Source: DASUMP01 sp036277635
Lineage (GTDB): Bacteria > Actinomycetota > Acidimicrobiia > IMCC26256 > PALSA-610
NCBI GenBank assembly: GCA_036277635.1
Contig: DASUMP010000102.1
Span: 1 to 22,312, forward strand
Reading direction: 5' to 3'
Length of the DNA: 22,312 bases
The position numbers were made by a program, and so were the translations under genes. The notes under the pieces are model-generated. The model saw nothing but the letters and a program-made list of their open reading frames with translations. It did no database searches and had not been told where the DNA came from. Within the stretch, counting starts at the first letter, position 1; every line of letters begins with the position of its first letter. Below are positions 1 through 6,871 of this stretch, in pieces.

Positions 1-1
1 C

Positions 2-475
2 ACCACCGAGCCGGCGCCGCGGGCGCCTCGTGCACCCGTCGAGGGCGTCTCGTGGGCCGCCGACGAGCCCGAGGCCGCGTTCGTGGCGTTGGAGCGCCAG
101 GCGCACGCCCTGTTCGCCCGCCCCCATCCGCTCCGCCTCGCCGAGGTCGTGGTGCCCGACACCGCGCTGTACCGCCAGTGGGACGCGAGGCTCCGCGCGC
201 TCAGCAGGGCCGGCCGCGCCGAACGCCAGCCCGGGTCGACCCTCGTCGACGTGCAGGTGACCACCGACACGCCCGAGATCGTGTACCTACGGGTGACCTA
301 CCACGACACCGTGCAGGAGACGCTGGATCGCGCCGGCACGGTGATCGCGGTCGAGCCGATGGCGCCGACGTCGCACTGGGTCGTCGTGATGCAGCGCGAC
401 CGGACGGCCGGCATCGCGCGCTGGCGGTTCGTCGCGATCGATCGCTCCGTGCGCGACCTGGAGATCTCGCTGTGA
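2..475 (+). CDS. Hypothetical protein, 5' end outside window
   Basis: The reading frame is open from the first bases of the window to a TGA at 473-475, so the N-terminus is missing; a GTG at 83 could be an internal start but the frame continues upstream. The visible part has a proline/alanine-rich linker, then a helix rich in Ala, Leu and Arg, then alternating beta-like segments (LVDVQVTTDTPEIVYLRV, and WVVVMQRDRTAGIARWRFVA near the end). This pattern recalls the NTF2-like domains of actinobacterial exported or lipid-anchored proteins, but that is only an impression of the fold. It overlaps the following secreted protein gene by four bases (GTGA), so the two are translationally coupled and probably function together. 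I do not recognise a specific family. Confidence 0.7.
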   Translation, partial: TTEPAPRAPRAPVEGVSWAADEPEAAFVALERQAHALFARPHPLRLAEVVVPDTALYRQWDARLRALSRAGRAERQPGSTLVDVQVTTDTPEIVYLRVTYHDTVQETLDRAGTVIAVEPMAPTSHWVVVMQRDRTAGIARWRFVAIDRSVRDLEISL

Positions 476-1311
476 GCCGGCGTGCGCTCGCTGCGATCGT
501 CGCGAGCATCGCGTTCCTCTCGGCGTCGACGCCGCTCGGCGCAGCACCGGCACGACCTGCGAACGCGGGCGGCGGGTTCGAGCCCGCGCCCGGCGGTGCG
601 GAGCTGTCGGTCGAGCTCGACGTCGCCGATCCCGGTGATCCCGGCGGGGGCACTGGCGGGGGGAGCGCGAGCCCGATACGAGTCGAGGTCGTCGCGCTCA
701 CGAGTCCCGACGGCACCGGCGCCGAGCACCTCTGCACCCCCGACCCGAACGTTCCCGGTCAGCTCGGCTGGTCGTACCTCGTGATCACTTTCGACGCCGC
801 GTCGGGCTCCGAGCTCGGGCGCGAGGTCGTGTGCGTCGCGGTGCGCGGCGGTCGGCCGGAGCCACCCTCCATGGCCGTGCCACCGACGCTGCTCGAGCTG
901 TGGCGCGCGGTGGGCGTGCCCGCGCCGGCGATCGCCACCGATCCCGCGACGGAGAGCGTGGTGGGCATCGACACGTACCTCCGCGCGATCTCACCGGCGT
1001 CGATCGACGTCGCGATCACCGTGCGGGGCTACTCGGTGCGCGGCATCGCGCGCCTCGTGGAGCACCGCATCGATCCCGGCGACGGTGTCGCGCGGCCGCA
1101 CCCAGTCGACGCGGGCCGCTCCACCGCGACCCACGTCTACGAGACGAAGGGCGTGCACCGGCTGCGGGTCATCGGCGTGTGGCGCGCGGATGTGACGATG
1201 ACCGGACCCGGGTTCCGTGGTCGCAGCACCACGGTCGATCTCGGCCGGGCGCTCTTGCGCACGACGACCGACTACCGCGTCGTGGAGGTGCGCTCCGTGC
1301 TCCTGCCCTGA
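472..1311 (+). CDS. Secreted protein with PKD-like C-terminal domain
   Basis: Predicted 279 aa. The GTG at 472 was chosen because it overlaps the previous stop as GTGA and gives a classical signal peptide: MSRRALAAIVASIAFL, then ASTPLGAAPA with a likely AxA cleavage near residue 26. The mature protein starts with a Gly/Pro-rich low-complexity stretch, then a beta-rich region with two cysteines (around HLCTP and VVCVAV) that could form a disulfide. Near the C-terminus the segment around HVYETKGVHRLRV resembles the conserved core of PKD (polycystic kidney disease-type, Ig-like) domains. Such proteins in actinobacteria are often cell-surface or pilus/secretion accessory components; the exact role is unknown. 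The gene ends 7 bp before a convergent gene. Confidence 0.8.
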   Translation: MSRRALAAIVASIAFLSASTPLGAAPARPANAGGGFEPAPGGAELSVELDVADPGDPGGGTGGGSASPIRVEVVALTSPDGTGAEHLCTPDPNVPGQLGWSYLVITFDAASGSELGREVVCVAVRGGRPEPPSMAVPPTLLELWRAVGVPAPAIATDPATESVVGIDTYLRAISPASIDVAITVRGYSVRGIARLVEHRIDPGDGVARPHPVDAGRSTATHVYETKGVHRLRVIGVWRADVTMTGPGFRGRSTTVDLGRALLRTTTDYRVVEVRSVLLP

Positions 1312-1318
1312 CCGGGCC

Positions 1319-1894
1319 TCAGGTGGCGGTGGCGAATCGCGGGTCGGTGTCGAGGATCTCGGCGAACGCATCCGCGCACGGCGCCGCCGCGTCGACGTAG
1401 GCCGCCATCATCAGCGCGACGATCGGCGCGCCGTGGCGCTCGACGATCGGGTCGAGCACCCCCTGCATGTCGGCGACGCTCGGGTCCTTGTGCTGGTCCC
1501 CGAGCGCGGTGACGGTCTCGTCGTTGCACGCCGCCGCGAGCGACAACGCGAGGTCGATGCGCTCCGACCTGCCCATCCGCCCGGCGCGCTGCTGCACCAC
1601 GCGGGCCGCGCTGTCGCTCTCGCGCAGCAGCATCGCCGGCACCCGCAACAGCCCGCGCAACGTCTCGAGCTCCCGCTTGGGCAGCATGCCGACCGTGCGG
1701 TGGATCGTGGCGCTGTCGAGCGCGTCGAGCGCCGCGACGACGCGTCCGGGAGCGCTCGCGTCGTCGACCGGCTCGCCGCCCGCGTCGCCGGACTTCTTCG
1801 CTCGCGAGCCGCCACCGAGGTCGCGATCGCGAGCCGGCCGCGACTGCAGGTGCGACGCGTGCCGGTTCCCGCGCGATGTCGGCCGGTCAGCCAC
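1319..1894 (-). CDS. Hypothetical alpha-helical protein
   Basis: Predicted 191 aa, cytoplasmic, with no signal peptide or membrane segment. The GTG start is supported by a strong Shine-Dalgarno sequence (GGAGGGAG) a few bases upstream on the minus strand. The first ~45 residues are basic and low-complexity (Arg, Ser, Gly); the remainder looks all-helical, with conserved-looking segments such as MLPKRELETLRGLL, VVQQRAGRMGRSERIDLAL and GAPIVALMMAAYVDAAAPCADAF. I do not recognise a family. It lies 72 bp downstream of the dienelactone hydrolase gene on the same strand and has its own candidate promoter, so it may be transcribed separately. Codon use and GC match the neighbours, so it is likely a real lineage-specific gene. 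Confidence 0.7.
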   Translation of the reverse strand: MADRPTSRGNRHASHLQSRPARDRDLGGGSRAKKSGDAGGEPVDDASAPGRVVAALDALDSATIHRTVGMLPKRELETLRGLLRVPAMLLRESDSAARVVQQRAGRMGRSERIDLALSLAAACNDETVTALGDQHKDPSVADMQGVLDPIVERHGAPIVALMMAAYVDAAAPCADAFAEILDTDPRFATAT

Positions 1895-1919
1895 CGCATC
1901 TCCCTCCGTCCATGCGTCG

Positions 1920-1925
1920 AGCGTA
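1920..1925 (-). promoter_or_regulatory. Candidate -10 hexamer TACGCT
   Basis: On the minus strand, TACGCT fits the actinobacterial -10 pattern TAnnnT and lies about 25 bases before the GTG at 1894, leaving room for the clear Shine-Dalgarno sequence. No convincing -35 is seen. A small inverted repeat (GAGCG-5-CGCTC, 1931-1945) lies just upstream. Confidence 0.3.
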
Positions 1926-1966
1926 CCGGGGAGCGATCAACGCTCGGAGGCGCCGCAGCGCGGAGG

Positions 1967-2686
1967 TCAGGCGACGATGTGGGCGTCGAGCCACGCGAGG
2001 GTGCGCGACCAGGCGTCGCGCGCGTCGTCGGCGCGGTAGGCGGGGCGCACGTCGCAGTGGAAGCCGTGCTCGCCCTGTGGGTAGCGGACGATCTCCGTCG
2101 CGACCGGTGCGCTCTCGAGCGCGGCGCGCAACGTCTCGACGTCGTCGACGGGGATCGACGCGTCGTCGTCGCCGAACAGGCCGAGCCACGGTGTGCGCAG
2201 CGTCGACGCGCGCTCGACGAGGGGCGGGAACTGCGGGAACCGCGCGGTGACGATGCCGCCGCCGTAGAAGCCGACCGCGGCGCCGAGCGCGCGGTGCGCG
2301 GCGACGAGGAACGACGCGCGACCACCGAAGCAGAACCCGACGACACCGGTCGCGTCCGTCGCGATGCCCGCGCCGTCGAGGTGCGCGACGACCGCGTCGA
2401 CGTCGGCGAGGATGCCGTCGTCGGTGAGGTGCTCGAACAGCGGGAACACCTGCGAGAAGTCGTCGTAGCTCGCGGTGCCGCCGCCTGCGCGGTGGAAGAT
2501 CTCGGGTGCGACGGCGTGGTACCCCGCGTCGGCGAAGCGGCGGGTCACGTCCTGGATGTGCTCGTTCACCCCGAACGCTTCCTGCACCACGACGACCGCG
2601 CGGGTCGCGGCCGCATCAGGTCGCGCCTCGTAGCACCGCATCGGACCATCGGGTGTGTCGAGCTCGACCCAGCGTGTGTCCACCAC
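1967..2686 (-). CDS. Dienelactone hydrolase family protein
   Basis: Predicted 239 aa, typical length for this alpha/beta-hydrolase family. Dienelactone hydrolases open lactone rings in aromatic catabolism, but the family also contains general carboxylesterases. The catalytic triad is visible: Cys119 in GFCFGG (nucleophile elbow), Asp175 in GDDDASIP and His207 in GEHGF. The segment VVVVQEAFGVNEHIQDV near the N-terminus is the usual first strand and oxyanion region. Two adjacent GTG codons (2686 and 2683) are possible starts; the first is chosen because a -10-like TACGTT lies exactly six bases before it and no Shine-Dalgarno is present, which suggests a leaderless transcript. The substrate cannot be deduced. 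Confidence 0.9.
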   Translation of the reverse strand: MVDTRWVELDTPDGPMRCYEARPDAAATRAVVVVQEAFGVNEHIQDVTRRFADAGYHAVAPEIFHRAGGGTASYDDFSQVFPLFEHLTDDGILADVDAVVAHLDGAGIATDATGVVGFCFGGRASFLVAAHRALGAAVGFYGGGIVTARFPQFPPLVERASTLRTPWLGLFGDDDASIPVDDVETLRAALESAPVATEIVRYPQGEHGFHCDVRPAYRADDARDAWSRTLAWLDAHIVA

Positions 2687-2692
2687 GTGCGC

Positions 2693-2698
2693 AACGTA
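2693..2698 (-). promoter_or_regulatory. Candidate leaderless -10 TACGTT
   Basis: TACGTT on the minus strand is followed by six bases and then the GTG at 2686. The spacing would place the transcription start at the initiation codon. The same arrangement recurs at other genes in the window. Confidence 0.45.
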
Positions 2699-2816
2699 CC
2701 GCCGCGAGGAATCACACCGCTGTAATCGTCGCACCCGTTCGCGATGCTCAGAGTGCCGTTCGGGGAACCGCGAGAGTCCGAGCTCGTCGTGGGGCGGGGC
2801 CCCGGACGGCCGATCG

Positions 2817-3224
2817 CTATTCGGAGTCGTGGAGGCGGCGGCCCGTGATCTCGTGGGAGCGGATGCGCACCCACCGGTCGCGCGCGGAGCCGGCCCACGG
2901 CTCGAGCCCGAGCGCGTCGCACCGCGCGCGCTCGTCGGGGTGCACGACCTCTTCGGCGGGCCCCACCACGAGCACACTCCATCCGGTGCGCGCGCCGGGA
3001 TCGTGCTCGTCGATCTCGAACGCGACCGTCTGGTGCAGCGCCGCGGCCACGAGCTTCTCGCCCGGCCCGGTCCGGATCACGACGTCGTCGTCGAGCATCG
3101 CGAACAGCACCGGCACCACGACCGGATGCAACCCGTTGGAGAACGCGATGCGCCCCAGCCCTCCCCGCCGCAACAGCGCGAGGCAGTCGTCCCGGTCGAT
3201 GGCGTCGAGCCCGTGCATCGTCAC
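2817..3224 (-). CDS. PPOX-class flavin/heme-binding protein (pyridoxamine 5'-phosphate oxidase-like, Nim-like)
   Basis: Predicted 135 aa split-barrel protein. The opening MHGLDAIDRDDCLALLRRGGLGRIAF followed by a Pro-Val-Val-Val-Pro-Val strand and the later VAFEIDEHDP strand are typical of small pyridoxamine-5'-phosphate-oxidase-like proteins of actinobacteria, many of which bind FMN, F420 or heme and are annotated as pyridoxamine 5'-phosphate oxidase or nitroimidazole-resistance-like. The true cofactor cannot be read from sequence. The start is GTG at 3224 or ATG two codons later at 3218; there is no strong ribosome site to decide. It lies 10 bp after the SHOCT membrane protein gene and is very probably co-transcribed with it. 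Confidence 0.85.
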   Translation of the reverse strand: MTMHGLDAIDRDDCLALLRRGGLGRIAFSNGLHPVVVPVLFAMLDDDVVIRTGPGEKLVAAALHQTVAFEIDEHDPGARTGWSVLVVGPAEEVVHPDERARCDALGLEPWAGSARDRWVRIRSHEITGRRLHDSE

Positions 3225-3234
3225 GGCAAGGAAC

Positions 3235-3474
3235 CTACGCGCCCCGCAGCAGCTCGCGCCGCCGCCGGTACTCGTCGTCGTCGATCTCGCCGCGCGCGAA
3301 GCGCTCGTCGAGGATGCGGAGTGCGTCGGCGCCGTGCGCGGCGGTGCGGGGCCCGCTGCCGAGATGGCGGATCCCCGTGACGACGATCCAGGCGATCGCG
3401 CCCCAGAACACCAGCATCATCGTGGCCATCAACACCACGCCGCCCCAGCCCACGCCGTCATTCCAGTAATGCAT
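3235..3474 (-). CDS. SHOCT domain membrane protein
   Basis: Predicted 79 aa. One hydrophobic segment (about residues 11-35, containing VVLMATMMLVFWGAIAWIVV) is followed by a short linker and a C-terminal SHOCT domain (short C-terminal domain), recognisable from LRILDERFARGEIDDDEYRRRR-type residues: Leu-x-x-Arg-Phe-Ala-x-Gly-Glu-Ile. SHOCT domains are thought to mediate oligomerisation or attachment; the role of these tiny membrane proteins is unknown. The ATG at 3474 has a GGGAG ribosome site six bases upstream. It leads the PPOX gene in a two-gene operon. Confidence 0.87.
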   Translation of the reverse strand: MHYWNDGVGWGGVVLMATMMLVFWGAIAWIVVTGIRHLGSGPRTAAHGADALRILDERFARGEIDDDEYRRRRELLRGA

Positions 3475-3504
3475 GTCGGCTCCCGTCGTCGAGCCATCGT
3501 TACG

Positions 3505-3510
3505 ACGGTA
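3505..3510 (-). promoter_or_regulatory. Candidate -10 TACCGT before SHOCT gene
   Basis: On the minus strand TACCGT lies about 30 bases before the ATG at 3474, compatible with a short leader carrying the GGGAG ribosome site. A CCCCCGGGGG palindrome (3513-3522) lies just upstream. No clear -35 is seen. Confidence 0.3.
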
Positions 3511-3556
3511 TGCCCCCGGGGGGTACGCGGGGCAGGGCCGAACGTCACCGTGTCGC

Positions 3557-4141
3557 TCAGGTGACGTCGCGGAGGATCTGGCGGGCGTCGTCGCCGAGGG
3601 CGAGGGTGTCGATCGACTGGCGGCCGGCGGGGCTCATCTTGGCGAGCGTCTTCGCGAGGACCGTGCGGAGCTTGTCGGGGTCGAGCTTGGCTGCGACGTC
3701 GGTGAGCTGGGTCTCGAGGAACACGAGGCAGAGCGCGTCCTCGAGCGCCTGCGTCTCCGGATCGGCGAGGTCGCGCTTGCGCACGATCGCGCCGACCCGC
3801 TCGATCGTGTCGTCGTCGTAGCCGACGTCGCGCAGGAGCGCGCCGAGCTCGTCGGCGTGACGGCGGTGCAGGTCACGGCGCCAGCGCAGGTAGCCCGCGC
3901 GTCCGGCGGGATACGACGCGCGCGGCACGGTCCACCTCCGGAAGTGGTGGCCGCGCGCCGCGAGGAGCAGCGCTTCGCTCGGTTCGTCGCTGAGATCGTC
4001 GACCCATTCCGTGACGAGGCGCGCGTGGAGGAGCTCCTTCGGCCCCTCCCGGCCGCGGATCGTGACCCGGGTGGGATCATCCGCGTTGGCCGCGTCGATG
4101 CGCTCGCAGGCGGTCGTGAAGCGTGCATCGCCGATCGGCAC
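3557..4141 (-). CDS. DUF4202 family protein
   Basis: Predicted 194 aa. Features I recognise from DUF4202 proteins are the opening FTTACERIDAANADDP, the GPKELLHARLVTEWV helix, the AARGHHFRRWTVPRASYP stretch with paired histidines and Arg-Arg-Trp, GRAGYLRWR, and the acidic QALEDALCLVFLE helix. The pattern of His and Asp/Glu within a helical bundle is reminiscent of metal-binding HD-like phosphohydrolases, but no function has been established to my knowledge. The GTG at 4141 is preferred because a -10-like TACGAT lies exactly six bases before it and no ribosome site is visible. It is divergent from the ferredoxin operon, with about 105 bp between. Confidence 0.88.
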   Translation of the reverse strand: MPIGDARFTTACERIDAANADDPTRVTIRGREGPKELLHARLVTEWVDDLSDEPSEALLLAARGHHFRRWTVPRASYPAGRAGYLRWRRDLHRRHADELGALLRDVGYDDDTIERVGAIVRKRDLADPETQALEDALCLVFLETQLTDVAAKLDPDKLRTVLAKTLAKMSPAGRQSIDTLALGDDARQILRDVT

Positions 4142-4147
4142 GCGAGC

Positions 4148-4153
4148 ATCGTA
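4148..4153 (-). promoter_or_regulatory. Candidate leaderless -10 TACGAT
   Basis: TACGAT on the minus strand is followed by six bases (GCTCGC) and then the GTG at 4141. This predicts a leaderless mRNA and supports that start codon for the DUF4202 gene. Confidence 0.45.
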
Positions 4154-4192
4154 CGGGCGGCCCCGGCGACCGAGCGCGAACGCCGCCGCGGG

Positions 4193-4198
4193 TAGGGT
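4193..4198 (+). promoter_or_regulatory. Candidate -10 TAGGGT of ferredoxin operon
   Basis: TAGGGT within GGGTAGGGTCC is a typical actinobacterial -10 sequence. It lies 48 bases before the ferredoxin ATG, leaving a leader that includes a good GGAGG-type ribosome site. No consensus -35 is evident. Confidence 0.4.
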
Positions 4199-4246
4199 CC
4201 TGCGCACATCGGCAGCCAGATCGAGCAGCGTGGAGGCGGAGCGCAC

Positions 4247-4447
4247 ATGGGTTTCCGGGTGGTCGTCGACTTCGATCGGTGCGAGAGCAACGCGCTCTGC
4301 ATGGCCGCGGCGCCAGCGGTCTTCGAGGTGCGGGAGGACGACTTCCTCTACGTGCTCCAGGAGCACCCGCCCGACGAGCTGCGGGCCGCGTGCGACGAAG
4401 CGGCACGCGTCTGCCCCAAGCAGGCGATCACGATCCTCGACGCCTGA
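4247..4447 (+). CDS. Single-cluster ferredoxin, probably [3Fe-4S], P450-partner type
   Basis: Predicted 66 aa small acidic ferredoxin, a soluble electron carrier. Cluster ligands are Cys12, Cys18 and Cys56 (the last in CPKQAI), giving the motif C-x2-N-x2-C...C-P. In the actinobacterial single-cluster ferredoxins that serve cytochromes P450, the central residue of this motif varies (Cys, His, Ala, Asn, Tyr and others); here it is Asn15, which cannot act as a fourth cysteine ligand, so a [3Fe-4S] cluster is most likely. Cys49 is an extra cysteine in the helix before the last ligand. The gene is followed after 4 bp by an SDR and then by an acyl-CoA dehydrogenase. No P450 gene lies in the window, so its redox partner must be elsewhere. 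Confidence 0.92.
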   Translation: MGFRVVVDFDRCESNALCMAAAPAVFEVREDDFLYVLQEHPPDELRAACDEAARVCPKQAITILDA

Positions 4448-4451
4448 CGTC

Positions 4452-5240
4452 GTGGGGAGCATCGCGGGGCGCGCCGCGCTCGTCACCGGTGGCGGCAGCG
4501 GCATCGGGGCCGCAACGGCATCTCGACTCGCGGCCGACGGCGCGCTCGTCACGATCTGCGGTCGGACCGAAGAGAAGCTCGTCACGACCGCCGCCCAGAT
4601 CCACGACACCGTCGGGGTCGACGTCCGGCACATCGTCGCCGACGTGACCGTCGAGTCCGACGTGGAGCGCGCGGTGTCGTTCGCGGCGGAACCGGCCGAT
4701 GGTCTCGACATCGTGTTCGCGAACGCGGGCGGCTCCTACCACATGGGTTCGATCGCCGACGCCGACCTCGACGCCGTACGCGCCACGATCGACGTCAACC
4801 TCGTCGGGACCGTGCTGTGCATCAAGCACGCAGTGCCGGCGATGGGAGCGCGCGGCGGTGCCATCGTGGGCATGTCGTCGGGTGCTGGTCATTTCCCGCA
4901 CCGGTTCCTGCCGATCTACGGGGCGGCGAAGGCGGGCATCGAGATGCTCTGCAAGTACGCAGCCGAGGAGTTCGGCGCCCGGGGGATCCGGGTCAACTGC
5001 GTGCAGCCGGGGATCATCGCCGACGAGCTGATGGCGCCGATCACCGCTGGCGGCGCGCTGCTCGACGACTACCTCGCGCAGATGCCCGCGGGTCGGGTCG
5101 GCACCGTCGGCGACGTCGCCGCAGTCGTGCGGTTCCTGGTCGACCCCGAGTCGGCCTGGCTCACCGGCGCCTGCGTCCCGATCGACGGCGGCCACCACTT
5201 GCGTCGCGGTGCCAACTACCAGCTGCTGTTCGGCGACTGA
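4452..5240 (+). CDS. Short-chain dehydrogenase/reductase (SDR)
   Basis: Predicted 262 aa, the normal length of classical SDRs. The nucleotide-binding motif TGGGSGIG is at residues 12-19, the NAG motif (FANAGG) is present, and the catalytic residues are Ser143, Tyr156 and Lys160 (YGAAK). The C-terminal DGGHHLRRG segment is the usual substrate-side end. It probably oxidises a hydroxyl or hydroxyacyl-CoA group with NAD(P)+; residues after the second beta strand (CGRTEEKL) include an Arg that often favours NADP, but this is not decisive. The GTG at 4452 is chosen since it begins 4 bp after the ferredoxin stop and leads directly into the first strand. It is in an operon with the ferredoxin and acyl-CoA dehydrogenase. 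Confidence 0.93.
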   Translation: MGSIAGRAALVTGGGSGIGAATASRLAADGALVTICGRTEEKLVTTAAQIHDTVGVDVRHIVADVTVESDVERAVSFAAEPADGLDIVFANAGGSYHMGSIADADLDAVRATIDVNLVGTVLCIKHAVPAMGARGGAIVGMSSGAGHFPHRFLPIYGAAKAGIEMLCKYAAEEFGARGIRVNCVQPGIIADELMAPITAGGALLDDYLAQMPAGRVGTVGDVAAVVRFLVDPESAWLTGACVPIDGGHHLRRGANYQLLFGD

Positions 5241-5256
5241 GGGCGGAGCCGAGCCG

Positions 5257-6480
5257 ATGGACTTCGACGAGAGCGACGAGGAACGGGCGTTCCGCGCCGA
5301 AGCCCGCGGGTGGCTCGAGGCGAACGCCCGCCGTCGTGAGATCGGCGACGACCCCGACCACTTCTACCTGTCGGGCGACGAGAGCCCCGAAGCCGACGCC
5401 GCGCACGTGGCGTCGTGCAAGGCGTGGCAGCGCACCCTGTTCGACGGTGGTTGGGCCGGCATCACCTGGCCACGCGAGTGGGGCGGGCGCGGCGGGAAGG
5501 GCTGGCAGCAGCGCATCTTCAACGAGGAGATGAGCCGCTTCGACGTGTCGGCCGGCGTGTTCGCGGTCGGCATCGGCATGGCCGGCCCCACGATCATCGC
5601 CCACGGCACTCCAGCGCAACAGGAGCGGTACCTCCCCGCGATGCTGCGCGGCGACGAGATCTGGTGCCAGCTGTTCTCCGAACCGGGCGCCGGCTCCGAC
5701 CTCGCCGGGCTCCGTACTCGTGCCGTGCTCGACGGCGACGAGTGGATCGTCAACGGTCAGAAGGTGTGGACGTCGGGCGCCCACCACTCCGACTTCGGAC
5801 TCATGCTCGCGCGCACCGACCTCGACGCCCCGAAGCACCGCGGCATCTCCGCGTTCATCGTCGACATGCGCGCCCCGGGCATCGAGGTGCGGCCGCTGCG
5901 GCAGATCAACGGGATGGCGCACTTCAACGAAGTGTTCTTCACCGACGCACGCGTGCCCACGGATCACCTGCTCGGCGACGCGAACGCGGGGTGGGGAGTC
6001 GCGCAGACGATGCTCGCCAACGAGCGGGCCCTCATCGGTGGGGGCGGCCGTGTCGGCTTCAAGGACATGCTGGCCCTCGCGCAGCGCTGCGGCGTGACCG
6101 CCGACGCCCGCGTCCGCCAAGACCTCGCCCAGTGCTTCACGCGCACGCAGATCCTCAAGTGGCTCGGCTGGCGGGCGCGCAGCCGGGCGAGCGGGGGACT
6201 CGGTCCGGAGAGCTCAGTGATGAAGCTCGCGTACTCGCAGCGCGTCGAGCGCGACGGCGATCTCGCGCTCGCGCTCCAGGGTGCGGCTGGGATGCTCTCC
6301 GGCGACGACGCACACCAGCACGGCTACTGGCAGCAGCAGTTCCTCATGCAGTGGAGCTCTCGCATCGGTGGCGGCACCGACCAGGTGCAGCGCAACGTCA
6401 TCGGCGATCGCGTCCTCGGGCTCCCGCCCGACGTGCGCGTCGACAAGGGTGTTCCGTTCCGGGACCTACCCCACAGCTGA
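5257..6480 (+). CDS. Acyl-CoA dehydrogenase family protein (FadE-like)
   Basis: Predicted 407 aa. It has the family order: helical N-domain, the flavin/substrate signature FSEPGAGSDLAGLRT, the GQKVWTSGA strand, and the C-terminal GGGTDQVQRNVIGDRVLGLP. The usual C-terminal catalytic Glu (as in IYEGT of medium-chain enzymes) is absent (IGGGT), but Glu256 in ANERAL aligns with the base used by isovaleryl- and long-chain acyl-CoA dehydrogenases (LDLERL), so the enzyme is expected to be active. It introduces an alpha,beta double bond into an acyl-CoA and passes electrons to ETF. The ATG follows a GGAG ribosome site by 8 bases. It is third in the ferredoxin-SDR operon, and its end overlaps the convergent transporter operon by 15 bp. 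The substrate is unknown. Confidence 0.94.
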   Translation: MDFDESDEERAFRAEARGWLEANARRREIGDDPDHFYLSGDESPEADAAHVASCKAWQRTLFDGGWAGITWPREWGGRGGKGWQQRIFNEEMSRFDVSAGVFAVGIGMAGPTIIAHGTPAQQERYLPAMLRGDEIWCQLFSEPGAGSDLAGLRTRAVLDGDEWIVNGQKVWTSGAHHSDFGLMLARTDLDAPKHRGISAFIVDMRAPGIEVRPLRQINGMAHFNEVFFTDARVPTDHLLGDANAGWGVAQTMLANERALIGGGGRVGFKDMLALAQRCGVTADARVRQDLAQCFTRTQILKWLGWRARSRASGGLGPESSVMKLAYSQRVERDGDLALALQGAAGMLSGDDAHQHGYWQQQFLMQWSSRIGGGTDQVQRNVIGDRVLGLPPDVRVDKGVPFRDLPHS

Positions 6481-6867
6481 CGGAGCGTCGGCGGGCGCGT
6501 CGGCGCCGGCGGTTCCCACGATGCGATCGGTTTGGGCCTGCTGCTCGTAGATCAGGCGGGCGAGCCAGAAGCGCAAGAACCCGGCGAACGAGTAGCGCAC
6601 GAACAGCGCGGCGCCCACGACCGCGATCGTGAGGCCCATGATGGCGACGATGATGTAGTCGCGCTGCTCGGCCGGCCCGGACGTGTTGTACGCGGCCGAT
6701 GCGCCTTGCGAGCCGAGGTACGCGACGACCGTGAGCACGATGCCGACGAGCATCATGAGCACGCCGACGCGCAACAGGTTGCGGTCGCGGCTGGTGGCGG
6801 GGTCGCGCAGACGCATGTCGGCGACCTCGCGCCGGAAGTCGTCGACCCGCTGCTGAGATTCGATCAT
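6466..6867 (-). CDS. Small two-helix membrane protein, last gene of HAAT transporter operon
   Basis: Predicted 133 aa. A short charged N-terminus (MIESQQRVDDFRREVADMRL) precedes two transmembrane segments (around VGVLMMLVGIVLTVVAYL and YIIVAIMGLTIAVVGAALFV), then an amphipathic/basic stretch FLRFWLARLIYEQQAQTDRI and an Ala/Pro/Asp tail. The ATG at 6867 has a GGAGG ribosome site about 8 bases upstream and lies 4 bp after the LivF-like gene stop, so it is certainly in the transporter operon. I recognise no named domain. By position it could be an accessory or regulatory subunit of the transporter. The 3' end overlaps the convergent acyl-CoA dehydrogenase gene by 15 bp. Confidence 0.82.
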   Translation of the reverse strand: MIESQQRVDDFRREVADMRLRDPATSRDRNLLRVGVLMMLVGIVLTVVAYLGSQGASAAYNTSGPAEQRDYIIVAIMGLTIAVVGAALFVRYSFAGFLRFWLARLIYEQQAQTDRIVGTAGADAPADAPSAVG

Positions 6868-6871
6868 CGAC

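Noticed and set aside
2790..2806. GGGGCCCC-type palindrome before the PPOX stop
   Set aside because: It has no loop or T-run and lies in very GC-rich sequence where such palindromes are expected by chance.
6376..6396. Apparent loss of the acyl-CoA dehydrogenase catalytic Glu (GGGT in place of YEGT)
   Set aside because: The base can come from the other known position; Glu256 in ANERAL aligns with the isovaleryl/long-chain type, so inactivity is not supported.
6480..6484. Overlapping ends of convergent genes near 6466-6480 as a possible frameshift
   Set aside because: Both proteins end naturally at these stops; short convergent overlaps recur elsewhere in the window.
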